Positions 15,609-22,665 of a stretch of DNA of 23,144 nt are shown piece after piece. The notes under the pieces are model-generated. The model was not told the DNA's origin. It made no database searches and saw nothing but the letters and a program-made list of their open reading frames with translations. Location: positions 1 to 23,144 of the forward strand of contig JAFNVE010000030.1 in the NCBI GenBank assembly GCA_017379955.1. Direction: 5' to 3'. Source of the DNA: Tidjanibacter sp. (GTDB taxonomy: Bacteria > Bacteroidota > Bacteroidia > Bacteroidales > Rikenellaceae). How positions within the stretch are numbered: position 1 is the first letter of the stretch; each line of letters begins with the position of its first letter. Position numbers and translations under genes: made by a program.

Positions 15609-16589
15609 ATGGAGGCTATTGATAAACTCCTTTACAACCTGCTCGCCTCGGGCGAGAGTGTGGTGCTACCCGAGGTGGGAACACTGCGCGTAGAGCAGAC
15701 ACCGACCAATCTGAGTGGCAAGGTGGTGACCTACGCCTCGCGTCGTGTGCGCTTCTCATCGCGCGCCGACAGGAAGGTGCGCACACTTATCGAGGTGATG
15801 GTCAGCGAGTATGGGCTCACCGCAGAGGTAGCCACTGAGGCATACGGCGAGTGGTTGCGCGTTGCGCGTAATGGCTCGGAGGTGAAGATTGAGGGCGTGG
15901 GCTCGCTGCGCAAAGGCTTCTTCACACCCACCAACGAGTTCGAGCGCGAGGCACTCAACCCCTGGCAGCCCGCCCCCGTGACCCTGCATCGTCGTCGCTC
16001 ACCCCTCCCCTATATATTTGTGGCGTGCATCGCTCTGGGTGCTGCCGGTGGCTGGTGGTGGATTGTCGGCAATGAGCAGAGAGCCGAGAAGATGGCGGGT
16101 GAGATTGCCGAGGCTGTGGATGGCGAGATAACCGAGGAGGCTATCGTGGCAAGTCTGGAAGGGTATGCCGAAGAGTTGGAAAATGCAAAAGAGGCTGAAA
16201 AAGAGATAGTTGAGGAAGAGCCAAAAGTTGCCGAGGTGGCACAGCCCACACCCGCACCAACTCCTGCTCCTAAACCTGCTCCCGCACCCAAGCCCACTCC
16301 CGCACCTGCTGTTCAGGCGGTGCCTGATGCTTTTATCCCCGTGCAGCCTGCTGAGCGCACTGCGGGTAAGTATGTTTTGGTGGGCGGTGTGTTCAGCACC
16401 AATGAAAATGCCGATAAGTTTATCGCTGAGGATGCCCTGGGCGTAGGCCGCTCGGCATATAGCAAACACCCCTACGCAGGCGGTAAGATATTGGTTGCGG
16501 TAGGAGTATTTGACACATCGGAGGGGGCAAATGCTCGCCGCCGAGAACTCTCCTCCGTCAACAGCGCACTCTGGGTGCATAAGTATTAA
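15609..16589 (+). CDS. HU-like DNA-binding domain / membrane / SPOR domain protein
   Basis: 326 residues in a striking order. The N-terminus (1-125) has the prokaryotic HU/CCDC81-like layout: a first helix-strand unit with VVLPEVGTLRVEQ and a second with EVKIEGVGSLRKGFF. A single transmembrane helix lies near 133-153 (LPYIFVACIALGAAGGWWW). An acidic Glu/Ala linker (about 160-210) and a Pro/Ala/Lys spacer (about 211-234) lead to a C-terminal SPOR domain (about 253-326: YVLVGGVFSTNENADKFI, then ILVAVGVFDTSEGANARR). SPOR domains bind denuded peptidoglycan at division septa. The topology predicted is HU in the cytosol and SPOR in the periplasm. Co-transcribed with lgt and ended by the terminator at 16603-16638. 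Homologues exist in Bacteroidetes, but the function is not settled. Confidence 0.85.
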   Translation: MEAIDKLLYNLLASGESVVLPEVGTLRVEQTPTNLSGKVVTYASRRVRFSSRADRKVRTLIEVMVSEYGLTAEVATEAYGEWLRVARNGSEVKIEGVGSLRKGFFTPTNEFEREALNPWQPAPVTLHRRRSPLPYIFVACIALGAAGGWWWIVGNEQRAEKMAGEIAEAVDGEITEEAIVASLEGYAEELENAKEAEKEIVEEEPKVAEVAQPTPAPTPAPKPAPAPKPTPAPAVQAVPDAFIPVQPAERTAGKYVLVGGVFSTNENADKFIAEDALGVGRSAYSKHPYAGGKILVAVGVFDTSEGANARRRELSSVNSALWVHKY

Positions 16590-16602
16590 TAGAGTTATCA
16601 CA

Positions 16603-16638
16603 AAAAAACAGCGACCCCCGAAAAGGTCGCTGTTTTTT
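16603..16638. terminator. Bidirectional terminator after the HU-SPOR gene
   Basis: A 14-bp stem (16603-16616 with 16625-16638, 8-base loop) made of AACAGCGACC flanked by A and T runs. The runs give T6 on either strand, and it lies between two convergent genes. Confidence 0.9.
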
Positions 16639-16658
16639 CATACCTATTATATATAGGG

Positions 16659-17306
16659 CTACTTGGCTACCCAGAGGTGGGTAATCTCGCCAAAGACAAA
16701 CTTGTGCCAATCCTTCGCGTCGTCGAAACCCTCCTGAACGAAGTTCTGACCCTCCTCGGTGTAGAAGTCGCTCTTGCTCACGGTGGTAACTGCCGAGAGA
16801 GTACACTCGAAGATTACCGCTGCCTCCTTCCACGCGGGAAGACCATCGGGGGTGTTAACTGCGGTCAGAGTGGTCTGCTCCATCTTGTTGCTATCGCGAC
16901 CCGACACAGTGCCAAAGGGCATAATGTCCTGCTTGTAGGCCTCGGGGAAGTAGCAGAGGGTGTACTTCTCGCCCTCGCGCATCTTCTCCAAGGTGTAGCG
17001 GTTAGCACGCAGGAAACACCAACTCGCGGGCTTGTTGAAGAGGATACCATAACCACCCCAACTTGCAATCATCGAGTTGTGAGCAGGAATCTCACCCGCA
17101 GTGATAACGGTGAAATCCTGATTTACAAGTTTGAAAATATTCTGGTCGAAGTCGGCAGGAGCAACCTCAACAAAGAGCTCCTCAAACGACTTGTCCGACA
17201 CATCAACTTTGGTTGCAACATCAGCCTCCGCCTCAGCGGGCTTCTGCGCACCACCACCGCAACTACACATAGCCACAGCAGCACACATAATCATTATTTT
17301 TTTCAT
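16659..17306 (-). CDS. Flavin-reductase-like lipoprotein
   Basis: 215 residues with a signal peptide ending in AMCSC, so a predicted lipoprotein (Cys 16, with Cys 14 also possible). The mature domain has the flavoredoxin-type split-barrel pattern: FTVITAG, then HNSMIASWGGYGILFNKP, SWCFLRANRYTLEKM and GTVSGRDSNKMEQTTL. In this family these segments bind FMN and keep the SWGG loop. A flavoprotein exported to the envelope is likely; related Bacteroidetes proteins carry similar signals. The redox partner is unknown. The upstream leader holds a six-copy 9-bp repeat and no clear TAnnTTTG box. Convergent with the HU-SPOR gene. Confidence 0.82.
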   Translation of the reverse strand: MKKIMIMCAAVAMCSCGGGAQKPAEAEADVATKVDVSDKSFEELFVEVAPADFDQNIFKLVNQDFTVITAGEIPAHNSMIASWGGYGILFNKPASWCFLRANRYTLEKMREGEKYTLCYFPEAYKQDIMPFGTVSGRDSNKMEQTTLTAVNTPDGLPAWKEAAVIFECTLSAVTTVSKSDFYTEEGQNFVQEGFDDAKDWHKFVFGEITHLWVAK

Positions 17307-17332
17307 AGTTTGGTTCGTTTAATATTGATAGA

Positions 17333-17386
17333 GAGTTTAGGGAGTTTAAGGAATTTAAGGAATTTAGGGAATTTAGGGAATTTAGG
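17333..17386. repeat. Six-copy 9-bp tandem repeat, GAATTTAGG type
   Basis: Six adjacent 9-mers: GAGTTTAGG, GAGTTTAAG, GAATTTAAG, then three exact GAATTTAGG. A seventh begins GA and breaks off. It lies 27 bases upstream of the flavin-reductase lipoprotein start, in its presumed leader or promoter. The three identical copies point to recent slippage, so copy number may vary among strains. Confidence 0.85.
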
Positions 17387-17485
17387 GACTGAACTAATGC
17401 GCAGAACTGACCCCTATACTCCTGATATTCCCGCTAATTAAAAAGTCGGATGGCTATTAATTATTAGTCTATATATTTCTCAACC

Positions 17486-17610
17486 AAAAAAGTCGTAGAA
17501 TCGAGGGAATTTTAGGCAGAGCCGTCTTGCCAGCCCGGAGCATACTTGTCGTATGTGAGGACTTGGCAAGGCGGCTCTAACACCAAATTCACCGATTCTA
17601 CGGCTTTTTT
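17486..17610. terminator. 125-nt nested hairpin, terminator and/or dispersed repeat element
   Basis: Outer arms 17486-17503 and 17593-17610 pair over 18 bp with one exception. Inside, GAATTT (17507-17512) pairs with AAATTC (17585-17590), a 15-bp stem pairs 17518-17532 with 17564-17578 with one exception, and CATAC/GTATG closes the tip at 17541-17555. Both exceptions are U-G wobbles on the plus strand (A-C on the minus). T6 runs follow the stem on both strands, so it can terminate the mmdB operon (stop 3 bases away). Its size and nested form exceed a usual terminator and suggest a mobile or regulatory palindromic repeat. Confidence 0.75.
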
Positions 17611-17612
17611 TA

Positions 17613-18785
17613 TTATCCGAGGAAGCCCAACAACAAACCAGCCGCAACCGCCGAACCAATCACACCTGCCACATTGGGACCCATGGCGTGCATCAGCAGA
17701 TAGTTGCTACGGTCGTAGTGCAGACCAACCTCCTGCGAGATACGAGCTGCATCGGGCACTGCCGATACACCTGCGTTACCGATAAGAGGATTAATCTTGT
17801 TACCCTCCTTGAGGAAGAGGTTGAGGAACTTCACGAAGCATACACCAGCGGTGGTTGCTACGATGAACGAAGCAGCACCCAGACCGAAAATCATAATCGA
17901 CTTGGGGGTGAGGAAGGTGGTTGCCTGAGTCGAAGCACCTACGGTTACACCCAACAAGATGGTTACGATATCCATCAACTGGTTCGATGCAGTGTTTGCC
18001 AAACGCTTGGTAACACCACTCTCCTTCAACAGGTTACCAAAGAAGAGCATACCCAAAAGGGGCAGACCCGAAGGTACGAGGAAGCAGGTGAGCAACAGAC
18101 CGATGATGGGGAAGAGGATCTTCTCGCGCTGGGTAACGGCACGGGGAGGACGCATACGGATAGTACGCTCCTTCTCGGTGGTGAGCAGCTTCATGATAGG
18201 GGGCTGAATCACAGGCACAAGAGCCATATAGGAGTATGCCGACACAGCGATAGCACCCATCAAATCCGGAGCCAACTTCGACGAAAGGAAGATAGCGGTA
18301 GGACCGTCAGCACCACCGATGATACCGATAGCACCAGCCTCAGCAGCAGTAAAGCCGAGGGCGAGAGCAGCGATATATGCACCGAAGATACCGAACTGAG
18401 CAGCAGCACCGATAGTCATCAGTTTGGGGTTCGAGAGCAGAGCCGAGAAGTCGGTCATTGCACCGATGCCCAAGAAAATCAGAGGAGGATAAACACCCTG
18501 TACCACACCGAAGTAGAGGTAGTTGAGAACCGAACCGTTCTCATAGATACCAATCTGCATACCGGGCGAGAAGGGAATATTACCAATCAGGATACCGAAG
18601 CCGATAGGCACGAGCAGCATAGGCTCGAATTTCTTAGCAATTCCGAGGTAGAGGAACAACAAGCCGAAGCCGATCATAATAAGGTGACCGGAGGTGGCGT
18701 TGTGGATTCCCGTAAAACTCCAGAACTGCTGGAGGTTTTCGACAATGAACGAGCCGAAACCGCCTGAGAATAAGAAGTCAAACAT
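17613..18785 (-). CDS. mmdB: Na+-translocating decarboxylase beta subunit (methylmalonyl-CoA type)
   Basis: Inner-membrane subunit that uses the energy of carboxybiotin decarboxylation to pump Na+ outward. The 390 residues are highly hydrophobic with about nine or more transmembrane segments. Family landmarks are MTDFSALLSNP, the Na+-site motif GGADGPTAIF (157-166, D160), SAYSYMALVPVIQPPIMKLL and near the C-terminus IGNAGVSAVPDAARISQ, which holds the conserved Ser/Asp region of OadB. Length is close to OadB/MmdB/GcdB. The substrate is assigned as methylmalonyl-CoA from the operon (mce and mmdA upstream), since the beta subunits do not discriminate. Last gene of the operon, 17 bp after the biotin carrier, ended by the large hairpin. 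Confidence 0.94.
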   Translation of the reverse strand: MFDFLFSGGFGSFIVENLQQFWSFTGIHNATSGHLIMIGFGLLFLYLGIAKKFEPMLLVPIGFGILIGNIPFSPGMQIGIYENGSVLNYLYFGVVQGVYPPLIFLGIGAMTDFSALLSNPKLMTIGAAAQFGIFGAYIAALALGFTAAEAGAIGIIGGADGPTAIFLSSKLAPDLMGAIAVSAYSYMALVPVIQPPIMKLLTTEKERTIRMRPPRAVTQREKILFPIIGLLLTCFLVPSGLPLLGMLFFGNLLKESGVTKRLANTASNQLMDIVTILLGVTVGASTQATTFLTPKSIMIFGLGAASFIVATTAGVCFVKFLNLFLKEGNKINPLIGNAGVSAVPDAARISQEVGLHYDRSNYLLMHAMGPNVAGVIGSAVAAGLLLGFLG

Positions 18786-18802
18786 AATTTCTACTCGTTA
18801 TA

Positions 18803-19252
18803 CTACTCGATGGTTAACAGCAAGTCGCCCTCCAATACAGAGTCGCCCTTGCTCTTGGAAATACTCTTGATAACACCACTCTTGGGAGCGTCGATGTTGT
18901 TCTCCATCTTCATAGCCTCCAACACGAGCAGAGTCTGACCCTCGGTTACGCTGTCGCCTACGTTCACCTTCATCTCGAGGATAACGCCGGGCAGAGGGCT
19001 CTTCAAAGGCATACCTGCACCACCACCAGCAGCGGGAGCCGATACGGGCTGGCTGGGAGTTGCAATAGTGGGGGTTGCCTGATAAGTTGCGGGAGCAACC
19101 TGAACGGGTTTCTTCATCTTGGGAGTGAGCTGCTCGCCAATCTCGACATTGTAGTCGGTACCGTTTACATTAACAGCGGCTTTGCCACCCTCAACGGTGT
19201 CGATGGTAACTTTGTACTCGTTACCGTTAATTTTGAAATTATACTCTTTCAT
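18803..19252 (-). CDS. mmdC: Biotin carrier subunit of the decarboxylase (BCCP-like)
   Basis: 149-residue carrier whose biotin shuttles CO2 from the MmdA active site to MmdB. An N-terminal region (1-45) is followed by a Pro/Ala/Thr-rich flexible linker (about 48-80). The biotinyl domain contains LEAMKMENNIDAP, where K115 in the AMKM motif is the biotinylated lysine. The layout, a mobile linker plus biotinyl domain, is that of MmdC/GcdC and the C-terminus of OadA. It sits between the gamma-like and beta subunit genes, with 20 and 17 bp spacers. It could also serve another carboxylase, but operon position argues for MmdC. A biotin ligase is needed in trans. Confidence 0.95.
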   Translation of the reverse strand: MKEYNFKINGNEYKVTIDTVEGGKAAVNVNGTDYNVEIGEQLTPKMKKPVQVAPATYQATPTIATPSQPVSAPAAGGGAGMPLKSPLPGVILEMKVNVGDSVTEGQTLLVLEAMKMENNIDAPKSGVIKSISKSKGDSVLEGDLLLTIE

Positions 19253-19272
19253 CTCTTTATTTACGCGATTAT

Positions 19273-20184
19273 TTATTTCTTATTAGGTAATGCGGTTAAG
19301 CCGTGGATCTTAGAGCTCCAGGGCGAGTAGCGACGACCAACGTTCTGGATGGTGATAACCATATCCTCTCTGTCGTGCAGGTCCTGACGGTAGAGGTCGA
19401 GGGCTGTTGCGATAGCAGCAACCACCTCGTCGCTCTCAGCCGAAGCCTTCTTCTCAGCAGCTGCAGGAGCACCTGCGGTAGCTGCCTGCTTTTTCTTCTT
19501 GCTGAAATCGTTGTTCATCAAGAAGGTGAAAGCCTTCAACACGAGGAAGATAAGAATCAGTGCAGAGAACACAACGCTCATCGCGGTCAGGGTCATAACG
19601 ATACCCGACTTGTCGCGCTGACGGAACACCTCGTGGCGAGGAGTGGTGATCGAGTTCTCGTTCGATGCGTTGGGAGTGGTGCTATTCAGTGCACCGATGG
19701 TGGTCACACCCTCGGCGTTGGTATAACGGCCGTACGATACGTCAGCAGTCATAGCCTCGGGAGTAATAACCATCTCATCAACTACATCGCGACCGTTCGC
19801 ATTGTAGAAAATAATCTTCTCGGCATTGTCGAGAGTGAAGCTGGTGTGGAAAGCACCCTTGGTGTCGGTGCCTTCGCAGAAGAATACTACATAACTCAGG
19901 GGCGAGAGCTTCATACGGTTGTCGCGAGCGGGGATGTAGTACTTAATCTCCTCACCACTCTTGGTTACGACACCGAGGTAGCAACCGCCGATGTTGACAT
20001 TCTCGTAACCAGTGTTCATCAACTCAATCCACGACTCGTGATTGCCGTAGTCGTCAACGTAGTTGTTCTGGTTTACAACGAGAATCTCGTTAATCTTTAC
20101 ATTGTTGATGCCCTGTGCGGATGCGGTATTCACACCCACAAACATAGCAACCCCCAATGCGATAATATTAAGAATTTTTTTCAT
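19273..20184 (-). CDS. Lamin-tail domain fused to OadG-like gamma subunit
   Basis: 303 residues in an unusual order. A signal peptide (about 1-23, ending ASA-QG) is followed by a lamin-tail (LTD) immunoglobulin-like domain (about 27-165), with INEILVVNQNNYVDDYG, HESWIELMNTG and SPLSYVVFFCEG as typical strands. One long transmembrane helix (about 195-222) leads to a cytosolic Lys/Ala-rich tail with EVVAAIATALDLY and SPWSSKIHGLTALPNKK, as in OadG C-termini. OadG/MmdD subunits assemble the decarboxylase and are normally only 80-100 residues, so the exported LTD is an addition. Known in Bacteroidetes as an OadG-related subunit. Three bases after mmdA. The LTD would face the periplasm; its partner is unknown. 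Confidence 0.85.
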   Translation of the reverse strand: MKKILNIIALGVAMFVGVNTASAQGINNVKINEILVVNQNNYVDDYGNHESWIELMNTGYENVNIGGCYLGVVTKSGEEIKYYIPARDNRMKLSPLSYVVFFCEGTDTKGAFHTSFTLDNAEKIIFYNANGRDVVDEMVITPEAMTADVSYGRYTNAEGVTTIGALNSTTPNASNENSITTPRHEVFRQRDKSGIVMTLTAMSVVFSALILIFLVLKAFTFLMNNDFSKKKKQAATAGAPAAAEKKASAESDEVVAAIATALDLYRQDLHDREDMVITIQNVGRRYSPWSSKIHGLTALPNKK

Positions 20185-20187
20185 AGA

Positions 20188-21750
20188 CTACAAAGGAATA
20201 TTGCTGTGCTTCTTTGCAGGGTTAGTCAAACGTTTGGTGGTCAACGACTGGAGAGCACGGATCACGCGGAAACGAGTGTTGCGGGGCTCGATAACGTCGT
20301 CGATGTAGCCATACTTAGCTGCATTGTAGGGGTTCGAGAACTTATCGGTGTACTCTTTCTCCTTCTCAGCGATCAACTTAGCCTTAGCCTCGTCGCTCTC
20401 GCAAGCTGCAATCTCCTTAGCAGCGAGTACCTCAACAGCACCACTTGCACCCATAACTGCGATCTCTGCCGAAGGCCAAGCGTAGTTGATATCACCACGG
20501 ATGTGCTTCGACGACATCACGATATATGCACCACCGTATGCCTTACGGAGAGTAACGGTAACCTTAGGTACAGTAGCCTCGCAGTAAGCGAAGAGCAACT
20601 TAGCACCGTGGTTGATAACGCCACCATACTCCTGACCGGTACCGGGCAAGAAGCCGGGAACGTCAACGAGAGTTACGAGAGGAATGTTGAATGCGTCGCA
20701 GAAACGAACAAAGCGAGCAGCCTTGCACGAAGCCTTGATATCCAACACACCTGCCATAAACTTAGGCTGGTTAGCGATGATACCTACGCTCTGACCATTG
20801 AAGCGAGCGAAGCAGGTGATGATGTTGCGAGCGTATGCCTCGTGAACCTCCAAGAAGTCGCCGTTATCAACGATAGCGCGGATAACATCGTACATATCGT
20901 AAGCCTTGTTGGGGTTGTCGGGAATAATCTCGTTCAACGAATCCTCCAAGCGGTCGATGGGGTCCGAGCAAGCAGCAATGGGGGTATCCTCCATATTGTT
21001 CTGGGGGATGTAGCTGATAAGCTGACGGGTGATGTTGATAGCCTCCTCCTCGGTGTCAACAGCGAAGTGGGTAACACCACTCTTGCTTGCGTGTACGCTT
21101 GCACCACCGAGCTGCTCCTGGGTTACATCCTCGCCCACAACGGTCTTAACAACCTTGGGACCGGTGAGGAACATATAGGAGGTGTCTTTCTTCATAATCA
21201 CGAAGTCGGTCAACGCGGGCGAGTAAACAGCACCACCTGCGCAGGGACCGAGAATCAACGAAATCTGGGGAATAACACCACTCGACATCACGTTGCGCTG
21301 GAAAATATCAGCGTAGCCTGCCAAAGCATTCACACCCTCCTGGATACGAGCACCACCCGAGTCGTTCAGGCCGATAACGGGAGCACCGTTGCGCATAGCC
21401 ATATCCATAATTTTGCAAATCTTCTCACTCATAGTGAGCGACAACGAACCTGCCGATACGGTGAAGTCCTGTGCGAACACATACACCAAACGGCCGTCAA
21501 TGGTACCGTAGCCGGTAACAACACCATCACCGAGGGTGTGGCTCTTCTCCATACCGAAGTCGGTACAGCGGTGAGTTACGAACATATCGAACTCCTCAAA
21601 ACTACCCTCGTCGAGCAACATAGCGAGCCTCTCACGAGCAGTATATTTTCCTTTTGCGTGCTGGGCATCGATACGTTTCTGACCGCCACCCATTTTTGCC
21701 TCCTCACGAAGCTCAATCAGCTTCGCAATTTTGTCTTGAATTTCGCTCAT
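20188..21750 (-). CDS. mmdA: Methylmalonyl-CoA decarboxylase alpha (carboxyltransferase) subunit
   Basis: Cytosolic carboxyltransferase, moving the carboxyl of methylmalonyl-CoA to biotin on MmdC; also resembles PccB of propionyl-CoA carboxylase, the alternative reading. 520 residues of two crotonase-like halves. Visible motifs are [13 protein letters not shown] (131-143), [16 protein letters not shown] (168-183), [12 protein letters not shown] (363-374) and [17 protein letters not shown] (403-419), which form acyl-CoA and biotin sites with Gly-Gly oxyanion holes. Length is normal. The ATG at 21750 is chosen over a TTG at 21777 inside the heptad repeat. Followed within 3 bp by the LTD-OadG gene. 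The presence of an OadB homologue in the operon favours decarboxylase over carboxylase. Confidence 0.94.
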   Translation of the reverse strand: MSEIQDKIAKLIELREEAKMGGGQKRIDAQHAKGKYTARERLAMLLDEGSFEEFDMFVTHRCTDFGMEKSHTLGDGVVTGYGTIDGRLVYVFAQDFTVSAGSLSLTMSEKICKIMDMAMRNGAPVIGLNDSGGARIQEGVNALAGYADIFQRNVMSSGVIPQISLILGPCAGGAVYSPALTDFVIMKKDTSYMFLTGPKVVKTVVGEDVTQEQLGGASVHASKSGVTHFAVDTEEEAINITRQLISYIPQNNMEDTPIAACSDPIDRLEDSLNEIIPDNPNKAYDMYDVIRAIVDNGDFLEVHEAYARNIITCFARFNGQSVGIIANQPKFMAGVLDIKASCKAARFVRFCDAFNIPLVTLVDVPGFLPGTGQEYGGVINHGAKLLFAYCEATVPKVTVTLRKAYGGAYIVMSSKHIRGDINYAWPSAEIAVMGASGAVEVLAAKEIAACESDEAKAKLIAEKEKEYTDKFSNPYNAAKYGYIDDVIEPRNTRFRVIRALQSLTTKRLTNPAKKHSNIPL

Positions 21751-21758
21751 AGTTTTTT

Positions 21759-21793
21759 GTCGAACGTCGAACGTCAATCGTCGAACGTCATTT
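21759..21793. repeat. Heptad repeat in the mmdA leader
   Basis: On the plus strand the 7-mers GTCGAAC, GTCGAAC, GTCAATC, GTCGAAC and GTCATTT follow each other without gaps. The array ends 8 bases upstream of the mmdA ATG, in the 84-bp spacer to mce. It replaces any Shine-Dalgarno region. Confidence 0.7.
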
Positions 21794-21834
21794 TTGTTTG
21801 TGTTATAAAAAATCTGTGGTTTCCTATTTTGGGA

Positions 21835-22254
21835 CTACTCCTCGCATTTGCAACCGGGGCAGCAAAGCTCGGTCAGCACACCCTTGGTCGATTTGGGGTG
21901 GAGGAAAGCAATGTTGAGGCCCTCTGCGCCCTTACGGGGAGCCTTGTCAATCAGGCGAATCTCTTTGCTCTCTGCCTCTGCCAAAGCCTCTGCAACATCC
22001 TCAACAGCGAATGCCAAGTGGTGAACACCCTCGCCACGTTTCTCAATAAAACCTGCGATGGTACTCTCAGGACAGGTGGGCTCCAAGAGCTCGATTTTGG
22101 TCTGACCGACCTTGAAGAAAGCGGTACGAACCTTCTGGTCTGCCACCTCCTCAATGCTGTAACACTTCAAACCCAATACCTCCTCATAGTAAGGAATGGA
22201 CTCTTCCAAACTCTTGACAGCGATGCCAAGGTGCTCGATGTGTGAAATCTTCAT
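21835..22254 (-). CDS. mce: Methylmalonyl-CoA epimerase
   Basis: Interconverts the R and S forms of methylmalonyl-CoA, feeding the decarboxylase encoded next. 139 residues of vicinal-oxygen-chelate fold. It starts ISHIEHLGIAVKSLEESI (H8 metal ligand), has KIELLEP, then RGEGVHHLAFAVEDV (second His ligand) and ends with VLTELCCPG (Glu ligand). The C-terminal CPGCKCEE tail adds Cys residues close together, which is common in Bacteroidales epimerases. Length is normal. First gene of the operon, with a leader of about 110-115 nt predicted from the promoter at 22377. Confidence 0.95.
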   Translation of the reverse strand: MKISHIEHLGIAVKSLEESIPYYEEVLGLKCYSIEEVADQKVRTAFFKVGQTKIELLEPTCPESTIAGFIEKRGEGVHHLAFAVEDVAEALAEAESKEIRLIDKAPRKGAEGLNIAFLHPKSTKGVLTELCCPGCKCEE

Positions 22255-22351
22255 AGCGTTTGTAAAATTTGTTAGTTTATGTTTTGTGTTGTTGTGAATA
22301 TTTCTTCAACCAATGGCAATCAAAGACTTAGGTCCGTTGCCACCCTTTCTC

Positions 22352-22384
22352 GTGCACGTATGCACATAGGTCGTCGCAAAGGTA
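22352..22384 (-). promoter_or_regulatory. mce operon promoter with adjacent inverted repeat
   Basis: TACCTTTG on the minus strand (22377-22384) is an exact TAnnTTTG box. GTGCA (22352-22356) and TGCAC (22361-22365) form a 5-bp inverted repeat around CGTA, right at the predicted transcription start or first leader bases. This may be an operator. No clear -33 element is seen. Confidence 0.5.
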
Positions 22385-22603
22385 CTAATAAAATTGATAA
22401 TTGAAAACAAGAAAATTGAAAATAATTAGTGGTCAAAACAGGGTATAACAACCGTGTTGCCATTTCGCCACACGCCCCTCCTCTCCCCCACACACTCACC
22501 CCTCTCCAATCTCCGCCGCCCCGCATTTTGCCAAAATTTTTCCTTCTCTCCACTGCGTTTCTAAAAAATTTGAAGAAAATTTTGAAAATTTTTAATAACA
22601 CGC

Positions 22604-22633
22604 TTGGGTTTTGAAAATTTTTTACCATATTTG
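22604..22633 (+). promoter_or_regulatory. Probable promoter of the ROK gene
   Basis: TTG at 22604-22606 and, 19 bases on, CATATTTG at 22626-22633, one base off the TAnnTTTG consensus with good spacing. The predicted start near 22640 leaves a leader of about 26 nt before the ATG at 22666. Confidence 0.45.
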
Positions 22634-22665
22634 CAGTGTCAAATAAAATTTTGACAAAATCACCT

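Larger units (their letters stand above)
22255..22665. other. Divergent intergenic region between mce and the ROK gene
   Basis: About 410 bp with no supported gene. From the mce side it holds the mce leader, the GTGCA/TGCAC element, the mce promoter (22377-22384), an AT-rich stretch (22385-22440), then a C/T-rich stretch (about 22470-22535). Near the ROK gene are A/T tracts including two copies of TTTTGAAAATTTTT (22580-22593 and 22609-22622), spaced 29 bp, which could bend the DNA or bind a protein near the ROK promoter. Confidence 0.6.

Noticed and set aside
17440..17475. CTATTAATTATTAG-like AT palindrome similar to the dsbD half-sites.
   Set aside because: Imperfect match in AT-rich DNA and not next to a promoter box, so chance is the simpler explanation.
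17688..18767. A 359-codon plus-strand frame opposite mmdB.
   Set aside because: It is a hydrophilic mirror of the hydrophobic MmdB frame, with no domain and no promoter.
21751..21777. TTG start extending mmdA by nine codons.
   Set aside because: The added residues are only a translation of the GTTCGAC heptad repeat and do not match the family start.
19303..22245. A 980-codon open frame on the plus strand opposite the mce/mmd operon.
   Set aside because: It lies antisense to four well-supported genes, reads as low-similarity Leu/Val/His-rich sequence without domains, and is explained by the codon bias of the real genes removing stops in that frame.
22320..22628. A 102-codon minus-strand frame in the mce/ROK spacer.
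   Set aside because: Phe/Lys- and Arg/Gly-rich low-complexity translation of A/T- and C/T-rich DNA that also covers the mce promoter; no family likeness.
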